Source of the DNA: Ruegeria sp. R14_0
GTDB taxonomy: Bacteria > Pseudomonadota > Alphaproteobacteria > Rhodobacterales > Rhodobacteraceae
NCBI RefSeq assembly: GCF_017743975.1
Contig: NZ_JAGHRC010000004.1
Coordinates: forward strand, 1-64,000
Direction of reading: 5' to 3'
Length of the DNA: 64,000 nucleotides
Below, in pieces: positions 54,697 to 63,333 of the stretch; within the stretch, counting starts at the first letter, position 1; each line of letters begins with the position of its first letter. Below the pieces are notes generated by a model. It was not told the origin of the DNA, searched no databases, and saw nothing but the letters and a program-made list of their open reading frames with translations. Made by a program: the position numbers and the translations under genes.

Positions 54697-55956
54697 TCAG
54701 CCGTCCTGACCCAGCTCTTTCACGGCAGCCAGAAGGCGCGCGATTTCCTGTTCAGTGTTGTAGTGGCAGAACGAGATACGGATACAATCCGGCAGGCCCA
54801 GCGGTGTGAGCACATTGCCTGAATAATGGTCGGCTTTGCGCACATGGGTGCGAATGCCCTGCGCGTTCAGGGTTGCGACCACATCCTCGGATGAATGACC
54901 ATCAACAACGATCGACACCAGCCCTTCGCGTGCGGGGTTGTCCTCTCCGGCCAGAATGGTGACATGTTCCATATCGCGCAGACCCGGCAAGTTTCCTGTT
55001 CCGTTAATGGCCGTGTCTGTCAGGTGGGTCTCATAGGCGTGAATGGCACGGCCAGCGGCCTCGATCCGTTTGCGGGGGTCGGCTTCTTCCGAGACCTCGC
55101 CGCCCAGCCAGTCGAAATACGAAATCACATCCGAGACGGTGGCGTAGGACCCCGTGTCGCGGGTGCCAAATTCCCAACCCGTCGCAGGGGCATCAATCAG
55201 CATGTCGTGCGGAACAGCACTCAGCTTGTCAGAAATCCACGCAATGCCGTAACCGTGGCGCGAGAAGACCTTGTAGGGCGAGATCGCATAGCCATCGACA
55301 TTGTAGGCGTCCAGGTCCAGCTGCCCGTGCGCGGCGTGCTGGATGCCATCGACGATGATCATACAATCCGGCGCCACCGCCCGGATAGCTGCCGAGATCG
55401 CGGCAACATCCATGCCCATTCCGGTAACGGGCGAAGCGTGCAGGATCGTGGCCACGGCCACATCCGGTGTCATCAATGCGGCGTAGTCTTCGGGCGTAAC
55501 CAGGCCAGTGTCGTTGTCATGCGCAACATTCACATAGTCCAGCCCGGCAATCTCAGCCCATCGGCGCGCGGCGCTGCGGGTGGCGGGGTGTTCGATGGAC
55601 GAACCGATCACCTTTGCCCCTTTTGGCGCGGCCAGACAGGCCGTGCGGATCAGTCGGAACAGCAACTCGGTCCCGCTTTCGCCGGCAAAGAATTGACCGC
55701 TTGAGGCGTTCATGAAAACAGCCAAATCCTGCTTTGCCTTGTTGATCACATTCTGTGTGCCCTGGCCCGCTGGATTGACGCGGCCCGGATTGTCGGGGAT
55801 CGCCGCGTAAAAAGCCGATGTCTCGGCAACGGATTTCAGCGTCAGCGCGCCACCGGCGTTTTCAAAGAAGATACGTTCGCCTTGAAACGGGCAGCTGTCG
55901 ACATGGGCGAACCGGTCGCGAATGGCGTCGATAAGGGCAGGGTTGTCTTGAATCAT
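54697..55956 (-). CDS. Class V (cysteine desulfurase-like) PLP enzyme
   Basis: A 419-residue fold-type I PLP protein of the class V aminotransferase/cysteine desulfurase family. Seen: IFFENAGGALTLKSV near residue 30, SSIEHPATRSAARRWAE (His stacking on PLP, about 120), IIVDGIQHAAHGQLDL (Asp-x2-Gln-His, about 202) and the Schiff-base Lys in AISPYKVFSRHGYGIAW (about 225-240). I see no mobile-loop Cys of IscS type, so it may be a lyase or aminotransferase. Start at 55956 from an AGGA site. Last gene of a five-gene operon with two other PLP enzymes. Confidence 0.8.
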   Translation of the reverse strand: MIQDNPALIDAIRDRFAHVDSCPFQGERIFFENAGGALTLKSVAETSAFYAAIPDNPGRVNPAGQGTQNVINKAKQDLAVFMNASSGQFFAGESGTELLFRLIRTACLAAPKGAKVIGSSIEHPATRSAARRWAEIAGLDYVNVAHDNDTGLVTPEDYAALMTPDVAVATILHASPVTGMGMDVAAISAAIRAVAPDCMIIVDGIQHAAHGQLDLDAYNVDGYAISPYKVFSRHGYGIAWISDKLSAVPHDMLIDAPATGWEFGTRDTGSYATVSDVISYFDWLGGEVSEEADPRKRIEAAGRAIHAYETHLTDTAINGTGNLPGLRDMEHVTILAGEDNPAREGLVSIVVDGHSSEDVVATLNAQGIRTHVRKADHYSGNVLTPLGLPDCIRISFCHYNTEQEIARLLAAVKELGQDG

Positions 55957-55975
55957 GGGTCTGTCCTGTGAGTTG

Positions 55976-56989
55976 TCAGAGCGCGCGGCTGACGACCGAG
56001 CGGCAAAGCTCGGCCACCGCAATCTGGCTTTGGCGGGGGAACCCATCGACATTATCATCGACGAGCCCGTGGGTTGAATTGATCAGGCCGTTGGCGACCA
56101 TCGTGTCCAGCAGCAGGCCTTCACGCTCGGGTGTATGCAGCAATTTGGCATCGGCTGCGCGAGCAGCCATCGCGGCCGCGATCGCCGTGCAGCCCCAGTT
56201 CGAGCACGCCGCTGTCACCAGCACATCACAACTGGTCACAGCGCCGATCCCGCCGCCGCAACCGCATTGGCATTTGTCCCCGTAGGGGACATGCGCCTTC
56301 ACGTGGTCCGCGACCTTGCCCATCCCGATCTCATTGCCGCCATCACCGACAGCGACGACCGGGATGCCGCGTTCGAGCGCCAGATCGAACAGGAAATCGA
56401 CGCGCGCGCGGCCCATGCCGTAGTCAATCCCACGCATCGAGTGATACACGCCGAATTCATTGCGCCCAACCCGTTCGGTCGAGAACAAAAGATCGGGGTT
56501 CAACTCAGCCAGTAGAGTTTCGGCTTGCGCCTGCCCACCTGCGTCATCGGTCGCGTATGGCAACATAACGATCGTGGCGAGGCTCTTGTCAGACTTCGCA
56601 ATCGCCGCCTGTTCCAGCGTGACCGGAAACAGGCCCGCAGCCTGACAGGTGTTCTGGATGGCGGGCAGCAGTGTTTCTTCGCACAGCATCACGCAGGTCA
56701 CGTTGCGCGCCAGCACCAGCGCCCGTGCAATCGCCGCCGCGCCCGACGGCCCATCGTTTTCGCCCAAATCCGGTGTGATCCACGCGCGCGAGACCGAACC
56801 GGTGGTCAAAACAACGGTCCCGCCTTCGGGCACTGCCATCAACGCATCCGCTGCAGCCCCAACCAATGACCGACCCTCAAGCGTGCGTGCGGCTTCGAAC
56901 AGGTGCTCGACGCCGCGTTCACCCATATCAATGTTCACAAGCTGGTCCAGCCGGTTGTCCAGCCGAGTGATCAAAGCCGTATCGGCCAT
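55976..56989 (-). CDS. DUF4392 / D-glutamate cyclase-like protein
   Basis: A 337-residue protein matching the DUF4392 domain, which forms the C-terminal part of vertebrate D-glutamate cyclase (DGLUCY; D-glutamate to 5-oxo-D-proline). Diagnostic sequence: TGSVSRAWITPDLGENDGPSGA (about 62-83, in parts), GIPVVAVGDGGNEIGMGKV (about 218-236) and a Cys-rich KCQCGCGGGIGAVTSCDVLVTAACSNWG (about 247-274). The start codon directly abuts the stop of the preceding gene (TGA-ATG). The reaction could be lactam formation or opening of an amino acid, but this is inferred from one characterised homologue. Its operon partners are three PLP enzymes. Confidence 0.75.
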   Translation of the reverse strand: MADTALITRLDNRLDQLVNIDMGERGVEHLFEAARTLEGRSLVGAAADALMAVPEGGTVVLTTGSVSRAWITPDLGENDGPSGAAAIARALVLARNVTCVMLCEETLLPAIQNTCQAAGLFPVTLEQAAIAKSDKSLATIVMLPYATDDAGGQAQAETLLAELNPDLLFSTERVGRNEFGVYHSMRGIDYGMGRARVDFLFDLALERGIPVVAVGDGGNEIGMGKVADHVKAHVPYGDKCQCGCGGGIGAVTSCDVLVTAACSNWGCTAIAAAMAARAADAKLLHTPEREGLLLDTMVANGLINSTHGLVDDNVDGFPRQSQIAVAELCRSVVSRAL

Positions 56990-58252
56990 TCACGTGTCTC
57001 CAAACAGTGTTGCCGCAAACCATGTCTTGTCGTGTAAATGTCGCGCGGTCTGGCGCATTGCCGACATCAAACAGTCAGCCACCGCCATTGCGCCACCCGC
57101 GCGCGCAACGGCACCCGATGTCGGTTTGAGCCGGATCGAGACGCGCCCGCCGGGCTGGCCGTGGGTGTTGACCGTGACAATTCCTTTGTCCCGCAGCATA
57201 AGCATGCCGACAGCCGCGGTCACTTCGGCGGGCACCAGTTCAGAGCTGCCCACCCCGGCCATGCCCAGAACAACCTCCATCGCGTCCTGTTCGTCGATCT
57301 TCGGACCCAGAGCGGAGCGCGTCACGCGGTTCGCCCCCAAAGCTGCTTCCAACGCGTCGGACAGGTCCTGACCATCCTGCGCTTCTTGGATCAGCAAATC
57401 CGGTGTGAAGCTTTGCAAGCTTCGCATCGCACCAACGGCCACGGGTGCGCGCGCTTCTATCCCAAGTTCGCTGGCCTTGGCTTGTACCGGGATCAGGGCT
57501 GCATGTTCTCCACATAGAACACCGGCACGCGGCCCGGTGAGTCCGGCCTTGTCCGCATTCGTGATCACCAGATCGGCGCCGAATGACAGTGACGCGCCGC
57601 CGTCATGCAAAACCGGACGGAACCGCGCGCCATAGGCATCGTCCAGAAAAGTCACGCAGCCTGCTGAATTGCCTGCGGCTACGGCATCGCGCATCAGATC
57701 GTCATCCAGCATCGCCAGCTCGGACGTTACGGGCGTAACAACCATAAGCGCAGGCTGATCTTCGGCCAGGACCCTTTGGACACCCGTCAGGTCATGAACT
57801 TCGCGCACCTCAACACCTGCCAACCTAGCGCCGCGCGTGACCGAAGCATGACTGCGATCGCCTGCGGGCACCAGCGACAGCACCGGTCGGCCGCCCGCAT
57901 GGGCAAGAACCGTTGCCACGATCCCGGCGCTGGTGCGGTTGACCACTGCTGCCGCCTCGTGCCCTTGTCCGCCCAGATGCGCGATGGCGACCTGACGCAG
58001 CTCTTCCCCGAACAGGCCCGGACCGATCCATTCTTCGCACAGCAGGCTCAGATCGTCTGGTGAGGCCGGATAAAAGCGCAGGTTGCCGGTGCAGATGGCG
58101 ATCTTGTCAATGCCTTCCCGGGCGACGAAATCCGCCGCAACGCGACCTGCCTGGGCCAGGCGACTCACCTCATCCGCCGAACCCTGCAAAAGTGACCCCC
58201 GGGCATATCCCACGCCCGGGTCGATGGCATTCCCAAAGCGGTCGGTGCTCAC
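56990..58252 (-). CDS. SelA-like fold-type I PLP enzyme
   Basis: A 420-residue protein that looks like the SelA / D-glucosaminate-6-phosphate ammonia-lyase group of PLP enzymes. VVNRTSAGIVATVLAHAGGR (about 102-121) is the cofactor loop, FLDDAYGARF (about 201) gives the Asp for the pyridine nitrogen, and NADKAGLTGPRAGVLCG (about 226-242) holds the Schiff-base Lys. I start it at a GTG (58252) that overlaps the aldehyde dehydrogenase stop as GTGA; an ATG 10 codons upstream is possible. It abuts the DUF4392 gene. Expected chemistry is elimination or ammonia-lyase on an amino acid; the substrate is unknown. Confidence 0.72.
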   Translation of the reverse strand: MSTDRFGNAIDPGVGYARGSLLQGSADEVSRLAQAGRVAADFVAREGIDKIAICTGNLRFYPASPDDLSLLCEEWIGPGLFGEELRQVAIAHLGGQGHEAAAVVNRTSAGIVATVLAHAGGRPVLSLVPAGDRSHASVTRGARLAGVEVREVHDLTGVQRVLAEDQPALMVVTPVTSELAMLDDDLMRDAVAAGNSAGCVTFLDDAYGARFRPVLHDGGASLSFGADLVITNADKAGLTGPRAGVLCGEHAALIPVQAKASELGIEARAPVAVGAMRSLQSFTPDLLIQEAQDGQDLSDALEAALGANRVTRSALGPKIDEQDAMEVVLGMAGVGSSELVPAEVTAAVGMLMLRDKGIVTVNTHGQPGGRVSIRLKPTSGAVARAGGAMAVADCLMSAMRQTARHLHDKTWFAATLFGDT

Positions 58253-59733
58253 GCGCCACCCTCGATATTGATGGTGACGCATTTGCGGTAGGTATAGGCC
58301 TCCAGCGCGCCCTCAATCGAGTATTCGCTGCCCATTCCGGATTGCTTGGTTCCGCCATAGGACATGCCGGGAATCTGTCCTCCGCCCTGGTTGACCTGAA
58401 TCCACCCCGCATCAATGGCCCGTGTCAGGCGGGTGATGCGGCTGACGTCGTGGGTGAACAGGAAGGCGGCCAGCCCGTAGTGAGTGTCATTGGCCATGGC
58501 GATCACCTCTTCTTCGGTCTCGAAGGGGATGGCGACCATGACCGGGCCAAACACCTCTTCGCGGGCGATGCGCCAGTTGTTGTCGACGCCGGTGATGATG
58601 GTCGGGTTGGGACAAAAGCCAGCCGGATCTTCAGTAGGTGTTTCGCCGATCAGGAAGGTCGCGCCTTCAGCCTCGGCCTCGGCCACATAGGCGCGGATTT
58701 CGCCATAGCGCTCGGCGTTGACCACAGCGCCCATATCGACATCGGGGTCCAACGCATCGCCCACTTTCAGAGCCGCAGATTTCTCGGCCACTTTGGGCAT
58801 CAATTCGTCCCAGATGCCCTTGTGCACAAACAAGCGCGACCCGGCGGTGCAGCTTTGGCCCTGCCGCATGAAACGCATCGCATTGGCCACCTGCTGCGCG
58901 GTGCTGTCCAGACGGCCATCGGCAATGGCGTCCGGGAAGACGATGGTCGGGGATTTGCCGCCCAGTTCCAGCGTCAGCTTGGCAATGCGATCAGCCGTAG
59001 CCTTTCCGATCAGCTTGCCCACCTCGCTCGACCCGGTGAAGGACACTTTGTCAACGCCGGGATGCGAAGCCAGCGCAGCGCCTGCCTCTTCCCCCAGTCC
59101 GGTCACTACGTTGAACACGCCCGGCGGGAACAGATCCTCGGCCAGTTCGGCCAGTTTCAGGATTGCAAGCGGCGCGTCCTCGGCGGGTTTCAGCACCAGG
59201 CAATTGCCGGTCGCCAAAGCCATCGAAATCTTCACTGCCCCAAGTTGCAAGGGAGAGTTCCACGGGATGATCGAGCCCACCACACCATGCGGCTCGCGCG
59301 TCGAATAACTGAACAGACCCGGGCCAAGCGGCAGGGTTTCGCCCTTCTGCTCGACCGCGACACCACCGTAGTATTTCAGCACCCCGGCAGCCCCCATCGC
59401 CTCACCGCGCGACTGGGTCTTGATGGCGTTGCCGGATTCAGCAGCCAGTACACGCGCGACCTCTTCGGCGTTTTCTTCCAAACGACGCCCGAGTTCCGAC
59501 AACAGCTTGCCGCGCTCGCTCGCCGCCAGGGCGCGCCACGCTGGCAGTGCGGCACGGGCGGCTGCGACAGCCAAGTCGACCTCGGTTGACGTGCCGCGTC
59601 CGACCTCGCAGATGGGCGCACGGCGCGAGGGGTTCTCGACCACCAGCCGACCTTCGGGCCAGTGCCAGGCCCCGTTGATGTAACTTCCGGCCAAACCCGC
59701 GTCGGGCAGTTTCGGTTCCAGGTGTGTCGTCAT
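58249..59733 (-). CDS. NAD(P)-dependent aldehyde dehydrogenase (second)
   Basis: A 494-residue aldehyde dehydrogenase. Catalytic Glu in LTLELGGKSPTIVF (about 257) and catalytic Cys in MRQGQSCTAGSR (about 290). It is more like the aldA/betaine-aldehyde group than the first one in the window, and the two are only distant. The stop overlaps the GTG of the SelA-like gene. It would oxidise the aldehyde left by the upstream class III aminotransferase, a common pair in polyamine and omega-amino acid breakdown. A 114-base gap with a hairpin lies between them. Confidence 0.88.
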   Translation of the reverse strand: MTTHLEPKLPDAGLAGSYINGAWHWPEGRLVVENPSRRAPICEVGRGTSTEVDLAVAAARAALPAWRALAASERGKLLSELGRRLEENAEEVARVLAAESGNAIKTQSRGEAMGAAGVLKYYGGVAVEQKGETLPLGPGLFSYSTREPHGVVGSIIPWNSPLQLGAVKISMALATGNCLVLKPAEDAPLAILKLAELAEDLFPPGVFNVVTGLGEEAGAALASHPGVDKVSFTGSSEVGKLIGKATADRIAKLTLELGGKSPTIVFPDAIADGRLDSTAQQVANAMRFMRQGQSCTAGSRLFVHKGIWDELMPKVAEKSAALKVGDALDPDVDMGAVVNAERYGEIRAYVAEAEAEGATFLIGETPTEDPAGFCPNPTIITGVDNNWRIAREEVFGPVMVAIPFETEEEVIAMANDTHYGLAAFLFTHDVSRITRLTRAIDAGWIQVNQGGGQIPGMSYGGTKQSGMGSEYSIEGALEAYTYRKCVTINIEGGA

Positions 59734-59775
59734 CCCTGTTCTCCTTGGCAGGTAAGGGCATTCCAGAAATAAGGT

Positions 59776-59806
59776 GCGCCGCCTAAAGAGGGGGAAACGG
59801 CGGCGC
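59776..59806 (-). terminator. Intercistronic hairpin in the PLP operon
   Basis: GCGCCGCC and GGCGGCGC form an 8-bp G/C stem with a 15-base loop in the 114-base gap between the class III aminotransferase and the aldehyde dehydrogenase. No U-tract. It may reduce readthrough or stabilise the upstream message. Confidence 0.35.
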
Positions 59807-59847
59807 CAGGATCGGCTGAGAGCTTGGGTCCGGCCCCGTAAAAGTGA

Positions 59848-61224
59848 TCAGATCTTGGCGCGAACCATGGCCCAAGCGTCATCCAAAGCACCCTTGAACC
59901 GCTCGGTGGCGATGTCGATCTCATCTTCGTTGATGATCAGCGGCGGCATAAAGCTTATCCGGTCGCCGATCGCCCGCAGATACAAGCCCCGATCATGCGC
60001 AATGTTCTGCACAAGCTCGCCCACTTTCCAAGAGGGATCGAACGGTTCACGGGTTCTTGCGTCTTTCATCAGCTCAAAACCACAGAACAGACCGACGCCG
60101 CGCACCTCAGCAACCAGCGGATGATCGGCCAGAGCGTGGCATTTTTCCAGAAACCGGGTTGAGACCTTGCGGACGTGGCCCACCAAGTCGATCTCATTAT
60201 AGATGTCCAGCGCCTCGAGCCCTACGGCGGCTCCCACCGGGTGACCTGCATAGGTATAGCCGTGACCAAAGGTGCCGACTTCGTCCGAGTTTTTCATCAT
60301 GTCGGCATACATTTCGTCCTTGAACATCAAGGCCGAGATCGGGAAGAACGCCGCGGACAGGGCTTTGGCGCAAGAGATCATGTCAGGTTCCAGCCCCCAG
60401 GTCTGTGATCCCCACATATTGCCCGTGCGCCCAAAGCCACAGACGACCTCGTCAGCCAGAAACTTGATGTCATACTTGCGCAAAACGGCCTGCATTTCAC
60501 ACCAGTAGCCTTCGGGCGGCATCAGCGCGCCGCCGCCGGAAATGGCCGGTTCGGCGAAAAAGGCCGCCACGGTTTCGGGGCCTTCGGCAAGGATCAGCTC
60601 TTCGAACTTTGCTGCCATCCGGGCCGAGAACTCTTCTTCGCTCTCGCCGTCGATGTGAGAGCGGTAATAGTTCGGCAGCTCGGTGTGCTTGAACTCGGGC
60701 AGTGGCAGGCCGAATTTGGCGTGCATATGCGGCTGACCCGACAGCGAAACCGTGGCCACCGTATTGCCGTGATAGCCGCGCACCCGGCCGATGATCTTGC
60801 GGCGGTTCGGTTCGCCCTTGGCGGTGTTCGTGTACCACAAGAGCTTGATCGCGGTGTCATTGGCCTCGGACCCCGAGCATTGGAACATCACCCGGTTCAT
60901 GTTCCCCGGCGCCATGCCGATCAGCCTTTCCCCCAGCTCCGCCACGCGCGGGTGTGAGCGGTTGTAGAAGGTCGGCGCAAAAGGCAGTACGTCCATCTGC
61001 CGTTTCGCAGCATTCGAGAGACGTTCGTTGTGGTACCCCAGCGAGACACAGCCTAAACCGGAAAACCCATCAATGATTTCACGGCCTTCGCTGTCATAGA
61101 TAAACACCCCTTTGCCGTGGGTGATCATGGTCGGGCCATTTTCGGAATGTTGGCGCAAATTCGATTGTGGATGTACGTGATGTGCCTTGTCCTGTTCGAT
61201 CGCACGGCGGGCGTCAACGTTCAT
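59848..61224 (-). CDS. Class III (omega) aminotransferase (second)
   Basis: A 458-residue class III aminotransferase, first gene of the minus-strand operon. GFSGLGCVSLGYHNERLSNA (about 54-73), QCSGSEANDTAIKLLWY (about 115), FLADEVVCGFGRTGNMWG (about 246) and the Schiff-base Lys in MISCAKALSAAFFPISAL (about 275-292) are clear. It resembles putrescine/omega-amino acid:pyruvate transaminases more than the aminotransferase at 24997. With the aldehyde dehydrogenase it forms an amine-to-acid pair. A MetR-like LysR lies divergently 106 bases away. Confidence 0.88.
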   Translation of the reverse strand: MNVDARRAIEQDKAHHVHPQSNLRQHSENGPTMITHGKGVFIYDSEGREIIDGFSGLGCVSLGYHNERLSNAAKRQMDVLPFAPTFYNRSHPRVAELGERLIGMAPGNMNRVMFQCSGSEANDTAIKLLWYTNTAKGEPNRRKIIGRVRGYHGNTVATVSLSGQPHMHAKFGLPLPEFKHTELPNYYRSHIDGESEEEFSARMAAKFEELILAEGPETVAAFFAEPAISGGGALMPPEGYWCEMQAVLRKYDIKFLADEVVCGFGRTGNMWGSQTWGLEPDMISCAKALSAAFFPISALMFKDEMYADMMKNSDEVGTFGHGYTYAGHPVGAAVGLEALDIYNEIDLVGHVRKVSTRFLEKCHALADHPLVAEVRGVGLFCGFELMKDARTREPFDPSWKVGELVQNIAHDRGLYLRAIGDRISFMPPLIINEDEIDIATERFKGALDDAWAMVRAKI

Positions 61225-61305
61225 AAGGGATGCTCCGGATGAAAACCTAGGGCGATTTCACATTTATATTGACTGAATTTCAATTTCGAAGTTTTTTCGA
61301 TTTGT

Positions 61306-61318
61306 TGAATTTTCTTCA
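61306..61318. promoter_or_regulatory. MetR-type box TGAA-N5-TTCA
   Basis: TGAATTTTCTTCA fits the MetR consensus TGAA-N5-TTCA exactly, 12 bases before the ATG of a MetR-like LysR. A shorter related site, TGAATTTCA, lies at 61274-61282. The place suits autoregulation and control of the divergent aminotransferase operon. Confidence 0.6.
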
Positions 61319-61330
61319 GGCTAAAATCCC

Positions 61331-62257
61331 ATGAAACCCCTGCTGGATCTCCGCCATCTGCAATTGATTCAGGCCGTGATCGAAACCGGTCGGATCACCG
61401 ATGCCGCCAAGAAACTGGGGGTCACGCCCTCGGCGCTGTCCCACCGTCTGCGAGAGGCGGAACGCAGGTTAGATGTGCCTCTGTTCACCCGGATGCACAA
61501 GAAACTGCGCCGCACCCCCGCGGCAGATTACATGGCGGTGGTCGCCGAGCGGATTCTGAGCGACCTCAGCCGCGCCGAAGAGGATGTGCGCCGCATGAAC
61601 GCCAATGTGCAGCATGTGGTGCGCCTATCGGTCGAAGCCTATAGCAACTATCGCTGGTTGCCGTCCTTCATCAAATTCATGAAGTCGCGGACCGACGGGA
61701 TTGATATCCAAATTATGGCCGGTGCGCGCAGTGATCCTGTCACCGGGCTGCTGAACCGCCATCTGGACATCGCGATTATGTCAGGGACTGTCGCGCAAGC
61801 CGGGCTGAGCAGCCTGCATTTGTTCGAAGACCCTCTGCTTTATATCATGCCACCCACGCACAGGCTGGCGGGGCGGGAATATGTCGAAGGCAGCGACATC
61901 GTGGGCGAACCCTTTATAACATATACAAAAGTCCCTCAGCCGGACCGGGAATTCGCGCTTCTGTTCCGCCCCACCGACAGCTATCCGAAATGGGCCGCAA
62001 CTGTTGAATTGCCCGAGGCAATTGTTGAGCTGGTCGCATCGGATTTGGGTACCAGCGTTTTGTCCAACTGGGCGCTGCAATCGGCGTTGAATGAGGGACG
62101 CATAGTCGCCGCAGGTGTAACCAAAGATGGAATTTCGGTTCCCTGGCGGGCTGTTCTGCGCACGGAAGACGTCGAAGAGGACGACCCTATCCACCAGGTC
62201 GCCAAATTGCTTGCCGAATGGTGTAACCTCCCCGGTAACGGGTTTCATGTTGTGTAA
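61331..62257 (+). CDS. LysR-family regulator, MetR-like
   Basis: A 308-residue LysR protein whose HTH (LDLRHLQLIQAVIETGRITD then AAKKLGVTPSALSHRLREAE) and effector-domain opening (VEAYSNYRWLPSFIKFM, DIQIMAGARSDPVTGLLNRHLDIAIMSG in parts) resemble MetR more than other LysR proteins. No methionine gene is in the window. A consensus MetR box lies just upstream. It most likely controls the divergent PLP/aldehyde dehydrogenase/DUF4392 operon and itself, so it would be a MetR relative given a new job. Confidence 0.88.
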   Translation: MKPLLDLRHLQLIQAVIETGRITDAAKKLGVTPSALSHRLREAERRLDVPLFTRMHKKLRRTPAADYMAVVAERILSDLSRAEEDVRRMNANVQHVVRLSVEAYSNYRWLPSFIKFMKSRTDGIDIQIMAGARSDPVTGLLNRHLDIAIMSGTVAQAGLSSLHLFEDPLLYIMPPTHRLAGREYVEGSDIVGEPFITYTKVPQPDREFALLFRPTDSYPKWAATVELPEAIVELVASDLGTSVLSNWALQSALNEGRIVAAGVTKDGISVPWRAVLRTEDVEEDDPIHQVAKLLAEWCNLPGNGFHVV

Positions 62258-62508
62258 GGACACAGCCTGTGGCCGCGCAGTGTTGCGAAATATAGTGTCT
62301 TCGCTGAGAATTGCGGGAGTTACCGCGCCAGTCATGTGAATTCCCAACCTTCATGAATTCCTTCGAACAAGGACGATCCTTGCGCCCAGTTAGGGGGCAA
62401 ACGTCGCAATCTGAGTTTTCCTGACTTGTTCACTCATCCAGGTTGGCCTAGACAATTCTTCTTGCTCATAAGAACCTGTGGGCGATTGAAAAACAGGGAG
62501 ACGATTGG

Positions 62509-63333
62509 ATGAAACTGATTGCTGGCACGGCTCTGGCCTTGATGTTGTCGACAACTTCGGTGCTTGCGGCCGGTGATGGAACCTGCGCCAAGGGCAAGAC
62601 CCTGAACGACGGCACTTTGACAATCGCCACGGGGAATCCGGCCTATTACCCATGGGTTATGAACGATGCACCAGAAAGCGGTGAAGGGTTCGAAGCCGCG
62701 GTTGCATACGCTATCGCTGAGAAAATGGGTTTCAGCCAGGACAACGTGTCCTGGGTGCGCACAAGCTTTGATGAGGCGATTCAGCCCGGCGCGAAGAACT
62801 TTGATTTCAACATGCAGCAATACTCGATCACTCCGGAACGTGAAGAGATGGTCGACTTCAGCTTGCCTTATTACACGTCTGCAATGGCTGTGCTGACCAC
62901 ACAGAATGTGGTTGACGGAGGCGCGCAGGCGACGCTGGACAGTCTCAAGGGGCTGAAATGGGGCGGAGTGGCCACGACGACTGCGATCCCGATGTTGAAA
63001 GACATCATCCAACCAACGGATGAGCCGCTTTTGTACAACGACAACGCCGATGTGAACGCGGCCATCATGGCCGGTCAGATCGATGCGGCGATTTACGATC
63101 TGCCCACGGCTCTCTATCTGTCGGCGGTGGTTGTTGAAGGGGGCACGCTGTTAGGCCAGTTCCCACCAGAGCAATCGGATAGCCCGGATCAGTTCGGCCT
63201 GTTGATGGAACAGGGCAACCCGTTGAAAGAATGCGTTGACGCCGCCATCACTGAGCTGACCGAAAGCGGTGAGTTGGCCGCGATTGAAGCGCAGTGGCTG
63301 TCCGAAGCAACCGGCGTTCCGGTTATCGAGTAA
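62509..63333 (+). CDS. Polar amino-acid ABC transporter, substrate-binding protein
   Basis: A 274-residue periplasmic solute-binding protein of family 3. Signal peptide about residues 1-21 (KLIAGTALALMLSTTSVLAA), with no lipobox. The SBP_bac_3 fold is visible as TLTIATGNPAYYPWV (about 36), DFNMQQYSITPEREEMVDFSLPYYTS (about 100-125, in parts) and LKWGGVATTTAIPMLKD. AGGGAG lies about 9 bases before the ATG. The stop directly abuts the permease start. The ligand could be an amino acid or a betaine-like compound handled by the neighbouring operons; not determined. Confidence 0.9.
   Translation: MKLIAGTALALMLSTTSVLAAGDGTCAKGKTLNDGTLTIATGNPAYYPWVMNDAPESGEGFEAAVAYAIAEKMGFSQDNVSWVRTSFDEAIQPGAKNFDFNMQQYSITPEREEMVDFSLPYYTSAMAVLTTQNVVDGGAQATLDSLKGLKWGGVATTTAIPMLKDIIQPTDEPLLYNDNADVNAAIMAGQIDAAIYDLPTALYLSAVVVEGGTLLGQFPPEQSDSPDQFGLLMEQGNPLKECVDAAITELTESGELAAIEAQWLSEATGVPVIE

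Noticed and set aside
58060..59589. 509-codon open frame on the plus strand
   Set aside because: Antisense to the aldehyde dehydrogenase, which has a clear catalytic Cys and Glu on the minus strand.
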